Shown: positions 25,581-37,317 of the stretch, one piece after another
How positions within the stretch are numbered: position 1 is the first letter of the stretch
Layout: every line of letters starts with the position of its first letter
Source: Roseibium sp. Sym1
GTDB taxonomy: Bacteria; Pseudomonadota; Alphaproteobacteria; Rhizobiales; Stappiaceae
Reading direction: 5' to 3'
Length of the DNA: 64,000 nt
Assembly: GCF_027359675.1 (NCBI RefSeq)
Contig: NZ_CP114786.1
Location: forward strand, 5,058,501 to 5,122,500
Made by a program: the position numbers and the translations under genes
Notes under the pieces: generated by a model
What the model saw: the letters and a program-made list of their open reading frames with translations, nothing else
Told to the model about the DNA's origin: nothing
Database searches by the model: none

Positions 25581-26552
25581 ATGTCCCGGAAAATGAAACA
25601 GCGCAAGCATCCCAGACTGACCGCTGTGCAGAATTTCGTGGAAGGCATCGCGCTCAATTGCGCAATCCGGCTGTTCCGACTGATCCCGGTGGATGTTGCC
25701 TCGTTCCTCATGGGGAAGAGCTGGCGCTTGCTGGCGCCGTTTAACGCACGCCATAAACGCGCACTGGACCATCTGGAAAAGGCGTTTCCGGAAATGCCGT
25801 TGAAAAGGCGCGAGCAGATCGTTCGCGGCATGTGGGAAAACCTCGGGCGCGTCGCGGCGGAAACGTTTCATATCGACCGGCTGCTGAAGCAGGATCATCG
25901 ATTCACGGCGATCACGGACGAGATTACCGAAGATGTCCTGAAGGGAAACCAGGCCTGCCTGTTCGTGTCTTTTCACAGTGCCAATTGGGAATTGTGCGTT
26001 CAACCGGCGGTGCGTCAGGGGCTGGCCATAACCGGTGTCTACCAGGCCCTGCGCAACCCGGAAGCCGACAGGGCCCTGCGGGACCTTCGACTGGATCTCT
26101 ACAAGGGGGGACTTCTGTCGAAGAGCCACCAGACCGCCCGCAAGATCCTCTCGACCCTCAAGACCGGCGGCGTTGTGGCCATGATGGGCGACCTCAGGGA
26201 GACCCGCGGCATCAAGGTGCCTTTCTTCGGCAGATTGGCCTATGCCAATCCGGTGCCGGCGTCCCTCGCCCGCGCCTGCAACGTGCCGATCGTGCTCGGC
26301 CGCGTGGTCCGCAAGACCGGTGTCAATTTCGAGATTGAAGGCCGGGCCATTTCCGTTCCGGTGACCGAAGACCGCGAGCGTGATATCGAAACCGCGACGG
26401 CTCAGATCCACACCATCTTCGAGAGCTGGATCAGGGAACAACCGGAACAGTGGATGTGGATCCACAAGAAATGGGCTCCTCCTGGAAAGACTTCTGCCCA
26501 GAAACAGGCCCGGCGTGCCGCGGGAATGAATTCCATCGCCTCACAGGACTGA
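25581..26552 (+). CDS. LpxL/HtrB-like lysophospholipid/lipid A acyltransferase
   Basis: The 323-residue protein has an N-terminal hydrophobic segment and the catalytic HX4E-type motif in VSFHSANWELCV (His-Ser-Ala-Asn-Trp-Glu), followed by GVYQALRNPEADRAL, GGVVAMMGDLRETRGIKVPFFGR and a C-terminal WMWIHKKW, the standard layout of late lipid A acyltransferases. It should transfer a fatty acyl group from acyl-ACP to a lipid A precursor at the inner membrane. ATG at 25581 is preferred over an upstream TTG; an alternative ATG is at 25593. It lies upstream of the CoA-lyase gene, with a gap of 91 bases. Confidence 0.92.
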   Translation: MSRKMKQRKHPRLTAVQNFVEGIALNCAIRLFRLIPVDVASFLMGKSWRLLAPFNARHKRALDHLEKAFPEMPLKRREQIVRGMWENLGRVAAETFHIDRLLKQDHRFTAITDEITEDVLKGNQACLFVSFHSANWELCVQPAVRQGLAITGVYQALRNPEADRALRDLRLDLYKGGLLSKSHQTARKILSTLKTGGVVAMMGDLRETRGIKVPFFGRLAYANPVPASLARACNVPIVLGRVVRKTGVNFEIEGRAISVPVTEDRERDIETATAQIHTIFESWIREQPEQWMWIHKKWAPPGKTSAQKQARRAAGMNSIASQD

Positions 26553-26643
26553 CCTTGTCCCGGTCCTCCTTTCGGGGGATGGTTGCAGCGCAGCATTGGC
26601 GCTATAGCTACATCTTCAAAAAAAGGTGGAGGACAGCCGTTTC

Positions 26644-27684
26644 ATGAAAACCCCAAGCGCTTACTACAAGCCGCTCGCCATCGGTGCTCCGGCGCCGTTC
26701 CGTGAACGCCCGGTCACGCTGGAGCGCATGATCCATTTCGTGCCGCCTCATATCGAGAAGATGCGGTCCAAGGTGCCGGAGCTCATCAACAAGGTCGATG
26801 TGGTGCTGGGGAACCTGGAGGACGCGATCCCGGCCGAAGCCAAGACGGATGCTCGAAAGGGCTTCATCCAGATGGCACAGGACAACGACTTCGGTTCAAC
26901 GGGTCTTTGGACACGGGTGAATTGCCTCAACAGCCCTTGGTTCCTGGACGATCTCTTGGAAATCGTACCGGCGGTCGGCGACAAGCTTGACGTCGTGATG
27001 CTGCCGAAGGTCGAGGGAGCCTGGGACATTCATTACCTGGACCAGTTGCTGGCGCAGCTGGAAGCCAGGGCCGGGCTGACCAAGCCGGTGATGATCCACG
27101 CCATCCTGGAAACGGCCGAAGGCGTCAACAATGTCGAGGACATCGCGGCCGCAAGCCCGCGCATGCACGGCATGAGCCTGGGACCTGCGGATCTTGCCGC
27201 CTCGCGCGGAATGAAAACCACCCGCGTCGGCGGAGGGCATCCCGATTATGCCGTTCTCTCGGACGCGGGCACCGACGGGGCGCGGACGGCGTATCAACAG
27301 GACCTGTGGCACTACACCGTCGGCAAGATGGTCGATGCGTGCCTCGCCCACGGTCTGAAACCCTTCTACGGCCCGTTTGGAGACTTTTCGGACACCGCGG
27401 CCTGTGAAAGCCAGTTCCGGAACGCCTTTCTCATGGGATGCCTGGGGGCATGGTCCCTGCACCCCACCCAGATCGACATTGCCAAGAAGGTGTTCTCGCC
27501 GGACCCGCAGGAGGTGACCTTCGCCAAGCGGATCATCGAGGCCATGCCGGACGGCACCGGGGCGGTCATGATCGACGGCAAGATGCAGGACGATGCAACC
27601 TGGAAACAGGCCAAGGTCATTGTGGACCTTGCCCGACTGGTTGCCTCGAAAGACAAGGAGCAGGCTGCCGTATACGGTCTTTAG
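26644..27684 (+). CDS. CoA-ester lyase of the HpcH/HpaI family, malyl-CoA lyase-like
   Basis: The 346-residue TIM-barrel protein has the citrate-lyase-beta/malyl-CoA-lyase motifs [12 protein letters not shown] (Mg-binding Glu/Asp region), [34 protein letters not shown] and [14 protein letters not shown]. Such enzymes cleave malyl-CoA or beta-methylmalyl-CoA into acetyl- or propionyl-CoA plus glyoxylate. The pattern resembles the Rhodobacter malyl-CoA lyase throughout as I recall it. ATG at 26644 has GGAGGA about 11 bases upstream. The exact substrate is not determinable from context; no ethylmalonyl-CoA pathway genes are adjacent. Confidence 0.88.
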   Translation: MKTPSAYYKPLAIGAPAPFRERPVTLERMIHFVPPHIEKMRSKVPELINKVDVVLGNLEDAIPAEAKTDARKGFIQMAQDNDFGSTGLWTRVNCLNSPWFLDDLLEIVPAVGDKLDVVMLPKVEGAWDIHYLDQLLAQLEARAGLTKPVMIHAILETAEGVNNVEDIAAASPRMHGMSLGPADLAASRGMKTTRVGGGHPDYAVLSDAGTDGARTAYQQDLWHYTVGKMVDACLAHGLKPFYGPFGDFSDTAACESQFRNAFLMGCLGAWSLHPTQIDIAKKVFSPDPQEVTFAKRIIEAMPDGTGAVMIDGKMQDDATWKQAKVIVDLARLVASKDKEQAAVYGL

Positions 27685-27786
27685 AAATTCGCAAGGCTCC
27701 GCGTCTAATGTTTAATGTTACAACGCTTGCAAGCAGGCAGCCAAAACGGTATCCCGGCATTGCATGCACTAAGCGGACGAAGAACC

Positions 27787-28110
27787 ATGCGTACGGCAAA
27801 ATTCAGAATTGGTCAGGTCGTCCGGCACCGTATCTACCCCTTCAGGGGCGTGATCTTCGATGTCGATCCGACCTTCAGCAATACGGAAGAGTGGTGGAAT
27901 GCGATCCCGGAAGACGTGCGGCCGCTGCGCGACCAGCCCTTCTATCATCTTCTCGCTGAAAATGAAGAAACTGAATATGTTGCCTATGTGAGCGAGCAGA
28001 ATCTCGAGCCCGACATGACGGGCGAGCCGGTGCGCCATCCCCAGGTCGAGGAGATCTTCGAGGAACAGACCGACGGCTCCTATCTGCCGCGCAGTGTCGA
28101 GATTCACTAG
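27787..28110 (+). CDS. hspQ: Heat shock protein HspQ
   Basis: The 107-residue protein matches HspQ (hemimethylated-DNA-binding-like fold) with AKFRIGQVVRHRIYPFRGVIFDVDP, ATEEWW-like NTEEWWNAIPEDVRP and EETEYVAYVSEQNLEPD. In E. coli HspQ binds hemimethylated DNA, is heat-induced and tunes Lon proteolysis. Start chosen at the ATG giving the family N-terminus. A bidirectional terminator at 28133-28163 ends it. Confidence 0.95.
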   Translation: MRTAKFRIGQVVRHRIYPFRGVIFDVDPTFSNTEEWWNAIPEDVRPLRDQPFYHLLAENEETEYVAYVSEQNLEPDMTGEPVRHPQVEEIFEEQTDGSYLPRSVEIH

Positions 28111-28132
28111 TCCGACATCCCGTTTTCATGAA

Positions 28133-28163
28133 AAAGGCCGGATCCGATGAGGATCCGGCCTTT
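28133..28163. terminator. Bidirectional Rho-independent terminator (hspQ / IalB gene)
   Basis: AAAGGCCGGATCC and GGATCCGGCCTTT form a 13-bp perfect stem with a 5-base loop, flanked by A-rich and T-rich ends, between two convergent genes. Confidence 0.92.
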
Positions 28164-28189
28164 GTTCGTTTCCGGCAGTGGATGCCGTT

Positions 28190-28795
28190 TTACTGGTTCT
28201 GGGCGTCGATCAGCTTCTGGCGGGCTTCATCCGCGCGCTTCTGAAGTTCGCTCTGCAGTTCTTCCTGGCGCTTCTGAAGCTCGGCGAGGTTCATCGGTTC
28301 GCCGTCATACACCTTGGTGAAGCCGATCAGGGTCATCTTGAAGACGATTTCCTTGGCTTGCTGGTTGAACGGCGCGACGATCATCTCGCCACCCTGCTTC
28401 ATGGTGTTGATGAAGGACTCATCAATTGCCAGTTCCGCGTAACAGGCGTTCGGAGCACAGATGCTGTATTTGCCCTGTACCGGCTTGCCGTCGTCGATCT
28501 GGATGCGCACGCCCGGCTGGATCAGAACGCCGGTCGGAACGGCGACCAGCAGTTTCTTGCGGGCTTCACCCTCGGTTTCCTGAATTGCGATGTTGCTCAG
28601 GAACTGACCCGTGTTGGTGCGCAGTTCGATCGAAATGAAGCAGATTTCCTTCTGCGTATTCGGATTGGTGTTACACGCCTTCGTCCAAGGGCTCTTTTCT
28701 TCTTGGGCGATTGCGGGAGCACCTGCAAAAGAAGACAGGGCCAGGAACGCACCGGCCGCGCATCCGGTCAATCCTCTTTTCAAAACACTCTTCAT
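28190..28795 (-). CDS. Invasion-associated locus B (IalB) family exported protein
   Basis: The 201-residue protein begins with a basic N-terminus and Sec signal (MKSVLKRGLTGCAAGAFLAL ... APAIAQ). The mature part has the IalB layout: W-x-K-C near the start (PWTKACNTNP), two conserved Cys in CAPNACYAELAI, and KEIVFKMTLIGFTKVYDG. The C-terminus ends in a Glu/Gln/Lys-rich predicted coiled coil (LAELQKRQEELQSELQKR). The family is common in Hyphomicrobiales and named after a Bartonella invasion factor; in free-living bacteria its role is unknown. The start at 28795 gives the signal peptide directly. Confidence 0.9.
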   Translation of the reverse strand: MKSVLKRGLTGCAAGAFLALSSFAGAPAIAQEEKSPWTKACNTNPNTQKEICFISIELRTNTGQFLSNIAIQETEGEARKKLLVAVPTGVLIQPGVRIQIDDGKPVQGKYSICAPNACYAELAIDESFINTMKQGGEMIVAPFNQQAKEIVFKMTLIGFTKVYDGEPMNLAELQKRQEELQSELQKRADEARQKLIDAQNQ

Positions 28796-29060
28796 CGAAA
28801 CGTCCTCAATCGTGCGTGTATGAAACTTTCGCGTTGTTCTGAGGCATTCCGCTATCAACCGCAAGGCCCGTCAGAACATTCGAACCGTGAAACCATGGTA
28901 AGACACTTAATTTGGGCAAGAGGGTGGCCGATTTGCAACGCAGGCCGGTGACCCTATTCAAAACTGAATATCTTGCTGATTGTTGGTTGCTTTGGGGGCG
29001 TTTGCATTGTCCCTGTGGTACTCTGGCCGCTGAGAATCAACAGAATCTCGGGCGGTGGTC

Positions 29061-30932
29061 ATGTGTAATGCGGTTGTCTCCAGTTTTTTTCTCAAAAGCA
29101 CCAGGAAACTGGCTGCCGTCACCGCGGCGGTGGTGCTGAGCGTCAGTCTTCCGGCGTCTTTTGCGCGGGCGGACGACGAGAGCGTTCCCTGGACGCATGC
29201 CATTTCCATGCACGGACAACCGGCCCTGGAAGAGGGACAGGCCTTTCCCTATGTCAATCCGGAGGCGCCGAAGGGGGGGAGCATCACCCTTGGCGTTCAA
29301 GGAACCTTCGACAGCCTGAATTCCTTTATCGTCCAGGGCGGATGGACATCTGCGCGCGGCATGCGTGAAAGGGAGTTCGGCAACAATATCCTGGAAAGCC
29401 TGCTGGTTCGTTCCTACGCCGAGCCGTTTTCGCTTTACGGCCTGCTGGCTCAGCGGGTGCGCATGCCGGACAGCCGGGAATGGATCGAGTTCGAACTGAA
29501 TCCCGATGCCAAGTTCTCGGACGGGTCATCCGTGACTGTCGAGGACGTCATCTTTTCTCTGGAAGTGATCGAAGCCAAGGGCCGGCCGCCCTACCGGAAC
29601 TGGTATGCGGCGATCAAGGAGAAGCAGGTCACGGCGCCCAACCGGCTGAAGCTCGTCTTTGAAAACGGCGACAACCGGGAGCTGCCGCTGCTGATTGCCC
29701 TTGCCCCGATCTATTCCAAGAAACACACCGATTTCGATACGTTCGACAAATCGACACTGACCCCGCCGGTCGGGACCGGGCCCTATACGTTCAAGACGAT
29801 CGAGCCGGGTCGTCTGGTCGTTTATGAAAAGAACCCGGACTATTGGGCCAAGGATTTGCCCGTGAAAGCCGGTTTCGACAATTTCGACGAGATCCGCATC
29901 GAGTACTTCCGCGACGAGACAACGCTTCAGGAAGCCTTCAAGAAGGGACTTGTGACTGCGCTGAAATTCGGCGATCCCGCCCGTTGGGCCACAGGGTTCG
30001 ACTTTCCCGCTGCCGAAAATGGCGATGTGGTGAAGCGGGATCTGCCGCTTGGCATTCCCGCCCCGATGAGCGGCATCGCGTTCAACACCCGCCGGGCGCA
30101 GTTTTCGGACGTCAACACGCGCAAGGCGCTGCGCATGCTCTTCGACTTCAAATGGGTCAACGAAAATCTCTATTACGGCCTTTACAAGCGGACGGCCGGC
30201 TACTGGGACAATTCGGACCTGTCCTCCATCGGGCATCCGGCCAGCGATCGCGAAAAGGAGCTGCTGGCGCCCTTCCCCGGCGTTGTTGATCCGGACGTCA
30301 TGGCGGGGACCTGGCGTCCCGCGGATGCGGACGGGTCCGGTCAGGACCGAAAGGTCCTTCGCGAAGCGCTCAACATGTTCGGATCGGCAGGGTATGGACT
30401 GAAGGACCGCAAGCTGGTGCATCAGGACAGCGGTGAACCGCTGACCTTCGAAATTCTTGCCAAGAACGAAGACGAGGAGAAGCTCGCCCTCGCCTATATC
30501 AAGACGCTGGAACTTCTCGGTATCGAGGCCAGCGTGCGAAGTGTCGATCCGTCCCAGTTCGAGGATCGGCGCACCAAGCGCGACTTCGACATGGTGTTCA
30601 ACACCTGGTACGCATCGCTGTCACCGGGGGCGGAGCAATACGGGCGCTGGTCTTCCAAGTCCGCCGACGCCGAAGGATCCTTCAATTTTGTCGGCGCCAA
30701 GGAACCGGCGATTGATGCACTCATAGATGAAATTGTCGCGGCTCGCAGCCGGGAGGAGTTTGTCGACGCCGTCAGGGCGTTCGATCGCGTGCTCATCTCG
30801 GGCGCCTATGCCGTGCCTCTCTATCATGTATCTGAGGATTGGGTTGCGTATTGGAACAAGGTTGTTCCCCCGCAGCAGGATTCGCTTTACGGCCATGAAT
30901 ATGACACCTGGTGGTCTGCTGCGGCTCAATAA
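29061..30932 (+). CDS. Extracellular solute-binding protein, family 5 (YejA-like peptide/microcin-type)
   Basis: The 623-residue periplasmic binding protein has a Sec signal (STRKLAAVTAAVVLSVSLPASFARA) and the YejA-like sequence AISMHGQPALEEGQAFPYVNPEAPKGGSITLG, with KFSDGSSVTVEDVIFSLEV and TPPVGTGPYTF of the family 5 fold. It should deliver peptides to an ABC importer, but no permease or ATPase genes follow; the next gene is an ANL-fold protein 24 bases downstream. An upstream GTG at 29055 is an alternative start. It probably uses a transporter encoded elsewhere. Confidence 0.92.
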   Translation: MCNAVVSSFFLKSTRKLAAVTAAVVLSVSLPASFARADDESVPWTHAISMHGQPALEEGQAFPYVNPEAPKGGSITLGVQGTFDSLNSFIVQGGWTSARGMREREFGNNILESLLVRSYAEPFSLYGLLAQRVRMPDSREWIEFELNPDAKFSDGSSVTVEDVIFSLEVIEAKGRPPYRNWYAAIKEKQVTAPNRLKLVFENGDNRELPLLIALAPIYSKKHTDFDTFDKSTLTPPVGTGPYTFKTIEPGRLVVYEKNPDYWAKDLPVKAGFDNFDEIRIEYFRDETTLQEAFKKGLVTALKFGDPARWATGFDFPAAENGDVVKRDLPLGIPAPMSGIAFNTRRAQFSDVNTRKALRMLFDFKWVNENLYYGLYKRTAGYWDNSDLSSIGHPASDREKELLAPFPGVVDPDVMAGTWRPADADGSGQDRKVLREALNMFGSAGYGLKDRKLVHQDSGEPLTFEILAKNEDEEKLALAYIKTLELLGIEASVRSVDPSQFEDRRTKRDFDMVFNTWYASLSPGAEQYGRWSSKSADAEGSFNFVGAKEPAIDALIDEIVAARSREEFVDAVRAFDRVLISGAYAVPLYHVSEDWVAYWNKVVPPQQDSLYGHEYDTWWSAAAQ

Positions 30933-30956
30933 TCGGACCAATGGACGAAAATCACG

Positions 30957-32588
30957 ATGAAAGCCACCCAAGAAAACCTGTCGAAGGAGTATCACGAAAG
31001 CGGAGCCTGGTCCGATGTGCCGCTTGACGAACTCTTCAGCCGGACAGCTGCCGAATACCCTGGCCGCCTGGCGCTTGTGGACGCGCCCGACCGCGCGACA
31101 TGGACCGGCGGAACGCCGAGAAAGCTGACCTATGGCGAGGCCGACCGTGAAATTGACCGGCTGGCGGCCTTCTACAAGACCGTCGGACTGGCAGCCGACC
31201 ACGTCATCGGTCTTCAGGCGCCCAACACGGTCGACACGGTTATCGCCGTTCTGGCCGCGTTGCGCGCTGACCTGATCCTGTCGCCGCTTCCATTGCACTG
31301 GCGCCAGAAAAACGTTCTCGAAGCCCTGAACTCGATTGGGGCCAAGGGGTTTGTGGCGGCAGACAGGGTCGAAACCCGTGATGTCGGCGTCGCCGCACGG
31401 GATGTTGCCGCCGATCTGTTTTCGCTGCGTTTCGTGTTCGGGCTCGGCAAGGATGTCCCCGACGGATTGATCGAACTCGGGCCGATGCTTGCCGAAATGG
31501 GCAACGAGTTGAAGTTCACGCCTCGTGAGCGCCCCGACGCGGCGGATCATGTGGCCACGATCTGCTGGAGCCGCAGCGGAGAGGAAAACGTGCCGGTCTC
31601 CCGGAGCCACAATCACTGGACATCCGCGGCGCAGATGGTCGTGAACGAAGCGCATTTCAAGGAAGGCGGCAGTCTTGTCCTGCCCTACTCCCTGAGCGGC
31701 CTCACCGGCCTCGGTGGCGGGCTGGTTCCCTGGCTGGCGACGGGTGGCACCCTTCATCTGCACCACCCAACTTCCCTCGCCAACCTCGCCGCGCATGCCA
31801 ACGAGGTCGAGGCGGATGTGGTCATGACACCGGGTCCGCTGGCGCAGACCCTCGACCGGAAGCTGACCAACACCAAGACCACGTTGCTGGCTGCCTGGAA
31901 CATCGCGGCGCCTCATCCGACCACCTTCGTGGCCCGGCGGCGCCTGGTCGATCTTCATATTGCCGATGAATTCGCGCTGATTGCGAAGGCACGCGGTCCC
32001 TCCGCCAAGATGAAGGCGACAGCGCTGGGAAAGCATAGCGGGCCGAACGGGTGCGAAAGCGGGCCAGCCCTTCTCGAAATCGCGGTGACCGATGAGGTCG
32101 AAACGCAAACGCCGACGCTCCTGGTGAAAGGACCCATGGTTCCCGACATCGGCTGGCGCACGCTCAACGGTGAGCAGCGCCGGGTGCGTTGGGAAGGCAC
32201 GGGATACCTTAATACCAACATCAAGGTCGAGCTCACCGAAGGCGGTATTTCAGGTTTCGGGATTCCGGGACAATACGCCCTTGGAACAGGCAACCTCGAG
32301 ACGGTTGATGTGGTCTATGCAAGTTATCCCGGCATTCGTGAGGCGGCGGCATTCATTGTCGAGGACCCGGTGCTTGGTGCGCGGATGTATGCGGCTCTGG
32401 TTCCCGAGCCAGGCCATGTACCGGATGCTGGTGCCTTCTTTGCCTATCTGGATGCCGAAGGCGTAGACCTTGCCAAGATCCCCCATCGTGTGCTGATTTT
32501 ACAGACATTGCCACGGAACTCGGATGGAACCATCTGCCGGGAACGGCTGACCATGCGGACGCAGCGCCTGCCTGCAGCCGTGGCATAG
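30957..32588 (+). CDS. ANL-superfamily (acyl-CoA synthetase fold) protein with eroded catalytic motifs
   Basis: The 543-residue protein has the AMP-binding enzyme fold throughout (KLTYGEADREIDRLAAFYKTVGL, then HVIGLQAPNTVDTVIAVLAALRAD), but the hallmark motifs are altered. The P-loop YSSGTTGxPK is replaced by WSRSGEENVPVSRS (~204-217), no TGD-type hinge motif is visible, and the C-terminal LPK..GKI.R lysine region reads LPRNSDGTICRERL. Adenylation and thioester formation are therefore doubtful. It may be a ligand-binding or scaffold pseudoenzyme. It is 24 bases after the binding protein gene and 13 bases before the receiver/GGDEF-like gene, so they probably form one operon. Confidence 0.8.
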   Translation: MKATQENLSKEYHESGAWSDVPLDELFSRTAAEYPGRLALVDAPDRATWTGGTPRKLTYGEADREIDRLAAFYKTVGLAADHVIGLQAPNTVDTVIAVLAALRADLILSPLPLHWRQKNVLEALNSIGAKGFVAADRVETRDVGVAARDVAADLFSLRFVFGLGKDVPDGLIELGPMLAEMGNELKFTPRERPDAADHVATICWSRSGEENVPVSRSHNHWTSAAQMVVNEAHFKEGGSLVLPYSLSGLTGLGGGLVPWLATGGTLHLHHPTSLANLAAHANEVEADVVMTPGPLAQTLDRKLTNTKTTLLAAWNIAAPHPTTFVARRRLVDLHIADEFALIAKARGPSAKMKATALGKHSGPNGCESGPALLEIAVTDEVETQTPTLLVKGPMVPDIGWRTLNGEQRRVRWEGTGYLNTNIKVELTEGGISGFGIPGQYALGTGNLETVDVVYASYPGIREAAAFIVEDPVLGARMYAALVPEPGHVPDAGAFFAYLDAEGVDLAKIPHRVLILQTLPRNSDGTICRERLTMRTQRLPAAVA

Positions 32589-32601
32589 ATGGGGACAGGG
32601 A

Positions 32602-33783
32602 ATGGATGTAGAAACCTCGCTCTCGTGGCGCGGTCCTTACTGGTATGCCGGGCGTCGACCCCGGCGAAGTGACAGTGGGGATGCGCCAGAGGATCTGGAC
32701 GTATCGCTTGTTAATATGTTTGAACGGCGCAGCCGGCTTCCCACCGCCCTGCCCGCGGCAGTTGTTGTCGACATAACCTGTCTGGAAGACAGTCAGCGTG
32801 ATGCCTTTTTTGACTGGTTGCTTCCACAAGTCCGCGGGCTCGTCTGCGAAGTGCCGTTCTACGTTCTGACCGGCAGCGACGACCTGTTGCCCGACAATCT
32901 GCAGGCAACGGCAATCATCGACCGGATCGTCCCCGACGAAGTGCTGCTGATGTTGATCTGCATCCATCAGCGCGCGCTGCTGCGCTCGGAGGAAGCTCAG
33001 CTTCGCCGGCGCATCTTCGGCCGCATTCCCGGTTTCGGAACAGCACCTCACCATTCCGGGTCAAGCAGTCTCCTGGTCGTGGGATTGAGTGGCCGGTTCC
33101 TGGAATGGCAGGACGCCAGCGAGCAGAAAGTCGAAGTGGTTGGCGCTTTCGACGGTAACATGGCCGTCGAATTCATGTCGAAACGGGCGTTTGACGCGGT
33201 CGTGATCGACGCTCCCTTTGATGACGCCGTCTTTTACATGCAACAGATCAGGAGAGACTCCCGCTTCGCCGGCCTGCCGGTTCTTGCCGTGTGCGAGCGA
33301 GAGGAGGACCTGGTGCTCTTGTTCCGTAACGGGGCATCGGACGTGCTGGTCGGAGAAAACCGAAAGGAAACCCTGGTTCTGCGGCTTTATGCGGCGATCC
33401 GGTTCGGCAAGCGGCGCCGGCTCGCCGATCGTGTGTTGGCCGAAAGCCATGTCTGGCTGCGTCAGCAAGTGACTGTCGGCGGTCTTGGCGTCGTGGAATA
33501 CACAAACTATCTGGAAGCCTGCAGCAATGCGCTGGCGGAACGCGGGCTTGACCTCTGGGAGATGCGGCTGCAGCCGGAGAATTTCGGTATAGAGGTCAGT
33601 TCCTCGGACGAACTGGAGGAAATCAACGCGACCTTGCTTTCGATCGCCGACGCAACCAGCCGGGACGAGGACCTGGTGTGCCTTGTAAAGGAACTCGGTC
33701 CTGTTGCGGTGCTCAAGAACGAGGAAGGGACCGCCCGTTTGCAGAAGCGGATAAATTCGATCCTGTCCCACACCGTTCTTTGA
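32602..33783 (+). CDS. Receiver-like protein with degenerate GGDEF-type C-terminus
   Basis: The 393-residue protein appears to have two CheY-like alpha/beta segments: ~40-130 (PAAVVVDITCLEDSQRDAFF) and ~150-270 (SLLVVGLSGRFLEWQDASEQ ... DAVVIDAPFDDAVFYMQQIR ... LPVLAVCEREEDLVLLFRNGASDVLV). A C-terminal segment (~295-393) resembles a GGDEF domain with the active site lost: SRDEDLVCLVKELGPVAVL in place of a GGDEF strand-turn. The architecture recalls PleD/PopA-type c-di-GMP regulators. No phosphoacceptor Asp is assured. It follows the ANL-like gene by 13 bases. The function is unknown; a non-catalytic signalling role is inference. Confidence 0.68.
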   Translation: MDVETSLSWRGPYWYAGRRPRRSDSGDAPEDLDVSLVNMFERRSRLPTALPAAVVVDITCLEDSQRDAFFDWLLPQVRGLVCEVPFYVLTGSDDLLPDNLQATAIIDRIVPDEVLLMLICIHQRALLRSEEAQLRRRIFGRIPGFGTAPHHSGSSSLLVVGLSGRFLEWQDASEQKVEVVGAFDGNMAVEFMSKRAFDAVVIDAPFDDAVFYMQQIRRDSRFAGLPVLAVCEREEDLVLLFRNGASDVLVGENRKETLVLRLYAAIRFGKRRRLADRVLAESHVWLRQQVTVGGLGVVEYTNYLEACSNALAERGLDLWEMRLQPENFGIEVSSSDELEEINATLLSIADATSRDEDLVCLVKELGPVAVLKNEEGTARLQKRINSILSHTVL

Positions 33784-33899
33784 GACTGGAAGGTTGCAGG
33801 CTTGCGGGCGGCTTGCCTTAACGTTGCCATGAAAACGGGCTTGGAAATTGTGTCAGAGCCTTTAGCCTTGGAACATCAGTCCGGAAATCAGGAAATCGC

Positions 33900-34574
33900 A
33901 TGACCGAAGCAGCCCCAATTACCGTTGATGTCGTTTCGGACGTGATGTGTCCGTGGTGTTATATCGGAAAGAGGCGATTGGAAGCGGCCTTGCGCAAGGT
34001 GCCGCAGCTGAATGTTCTGGTGCGTTGGCACCCGTTTCAGCTGGACGCCACGCTTCCGGCGGCCGGCAAGGACAGACAGCAGTACCTGAGCGACAAATTC
34101 GGCGGTCTGGAAAGGGCTGGCGCCGTTTACAGCCAAATCCGCGCGGCAGGCAAGGAAGAAGGCATCGACTTCGCTTTTGAAGACATCAAGTTGTCACCCA
34201 ACACGCTTGATTGTCACAGGTTGATCCTGTGGTCCCGCGACGACGATTTGCAGGACGAGGTCGTCGAACGCCTGTTCAAGGCCTATTTTCTCGACGGTGA
34301 AGATCTCACGAAATCGTCGACGTTGGTGCGCATCTCCAAGGAGGCCGGCATGCAATATGACCTGGTCGAGCAGCTTCTGGAAACAGAAACGGATCTCGAC
34401 AAGGTTGTCGCTCAGATCCGCAATGCGCAGGAGTCCGGGATAACCGGAGTTCCCTGCTTTATCATCGACGGACGTTTTGTCCTGGCCGGTGCAGAGAAGG
34501 CCGAAACTCTTGCGGCCGCTCTTCTCCATGCGGAGGAAACCCGTTCCAATCCTCAGGCCGCGGCCCTGCAATAG
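33900..34574 (+). CDS. DsbA-family (FrnE-like) thiol oxidoreductase
   Basis: The 224-residue protein has the thioredoxin-fold active site CPWC (Cys17, Cys20) in DVVSDVMCPWCYIGKRRLE and the cis-Pro loop GVPCFIIDGRFVLAGA, typical of the cytoplasmic FrnE branch of the DsbA family. No signal peptide is visible. The family handles disulfide chemistry in oxidative-stress defence, and some members were named after a polyketide biosynthesis gene. A strong terminator follows at 34594-34624. Confidence 0.93.
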   Translation: MTEAAPITVDVVSDVMCPWCYIGKRRLEAALRKVPQLNVLVRWHPFQLDATLPAAGKDRQQYLSDKFGGLERAGAVYSQIRAAGKEEGIDFAFEDIKLSPNTLDCHRLILWSRDDDLQDEVVERLFKAYFLDGEDLTKSSTLVRISKEAGMQYDLVEQLLETETDLDKVVAQIRNAQESGITGVPCFIIDGRFVLAGAEKAETLAAALLHAEETRSNPQAAALQ

Positions 34575-34593
34575 CCGCCCGACACCAGCGCAA

Positions 34594-34624
34594 AAAAAGC
34601 CCCGCGGAAGTTGCGGGGCTTTTT
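34594..34624. terminator. Bidirectional terminator between the DsbA-like gene and eno
   Basis: AAAAAGCCCCGC and GCGGGGCTTTTT form a 12-bp stem with a 7-base loop, flanked by T/A runs, between convergent genes. Confidence 0.95.
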
Positions 34625-34659
34625 CAGTTTTGGGCCGGCCAATGCCGGCAATGGGTGTG

Positions 34660-36925
<2,266 letters not shown>

Positions 36926-37317
36926 TTTCCACCAAATGTCAGAGGGAAGCCTGTCTTTCAGACGGCGTCCGATAAGTGGGTTCGCACCCAGCAAGAATTT
37001 GCGTGTTCCATAGCGTTCTTTTGAGCCGCCCGCAACACTGGCCTGACGCAGTGCAAAAAGTTATTTAAATCGATTTAGCGCGCGAGCCACTGAGAACGCC
37101 ACAGCTTCAACACATTGGTGTCCTTATTGATTTTTCCTGTTCGCCGGGTTTCCGGGCCCGATTGCGTTCCGCCAAACCCGCCGGGCCGAGACAGAGCGGC
37201 CGTGTTTAACCGATGGCTCACGAACTGCGCTTATTAAAGCGTGAGATTTGCGCCGGTCTTGTTTAAGAGTGGGCGAAATAATATTGAAACGCTGCAAACA
37301 GCACTGGAAGGCCTGAA
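36926..37317. promoter_or_regulatory. Divergent intergenic region kdsA / galU
   Basis: This 392-base gap should hold both promoters. Two inverted repeats were noticed: CGGGTTT/AAACCCG at 37145-37180 and CTCACG/CGTGAG at 37217-37245, the latter about 70 bases upstream of galU. An AT-rich stretch lies at 37058-37076. No coding sequence is seen. Confidence 0.4.

Noticed and set aside
25356..26465. Minus-strand frame opposite the LpxL-like acyltransferase
   Set aside because: Shadow of the acyltransferase gene, which has a full catalytic motif.
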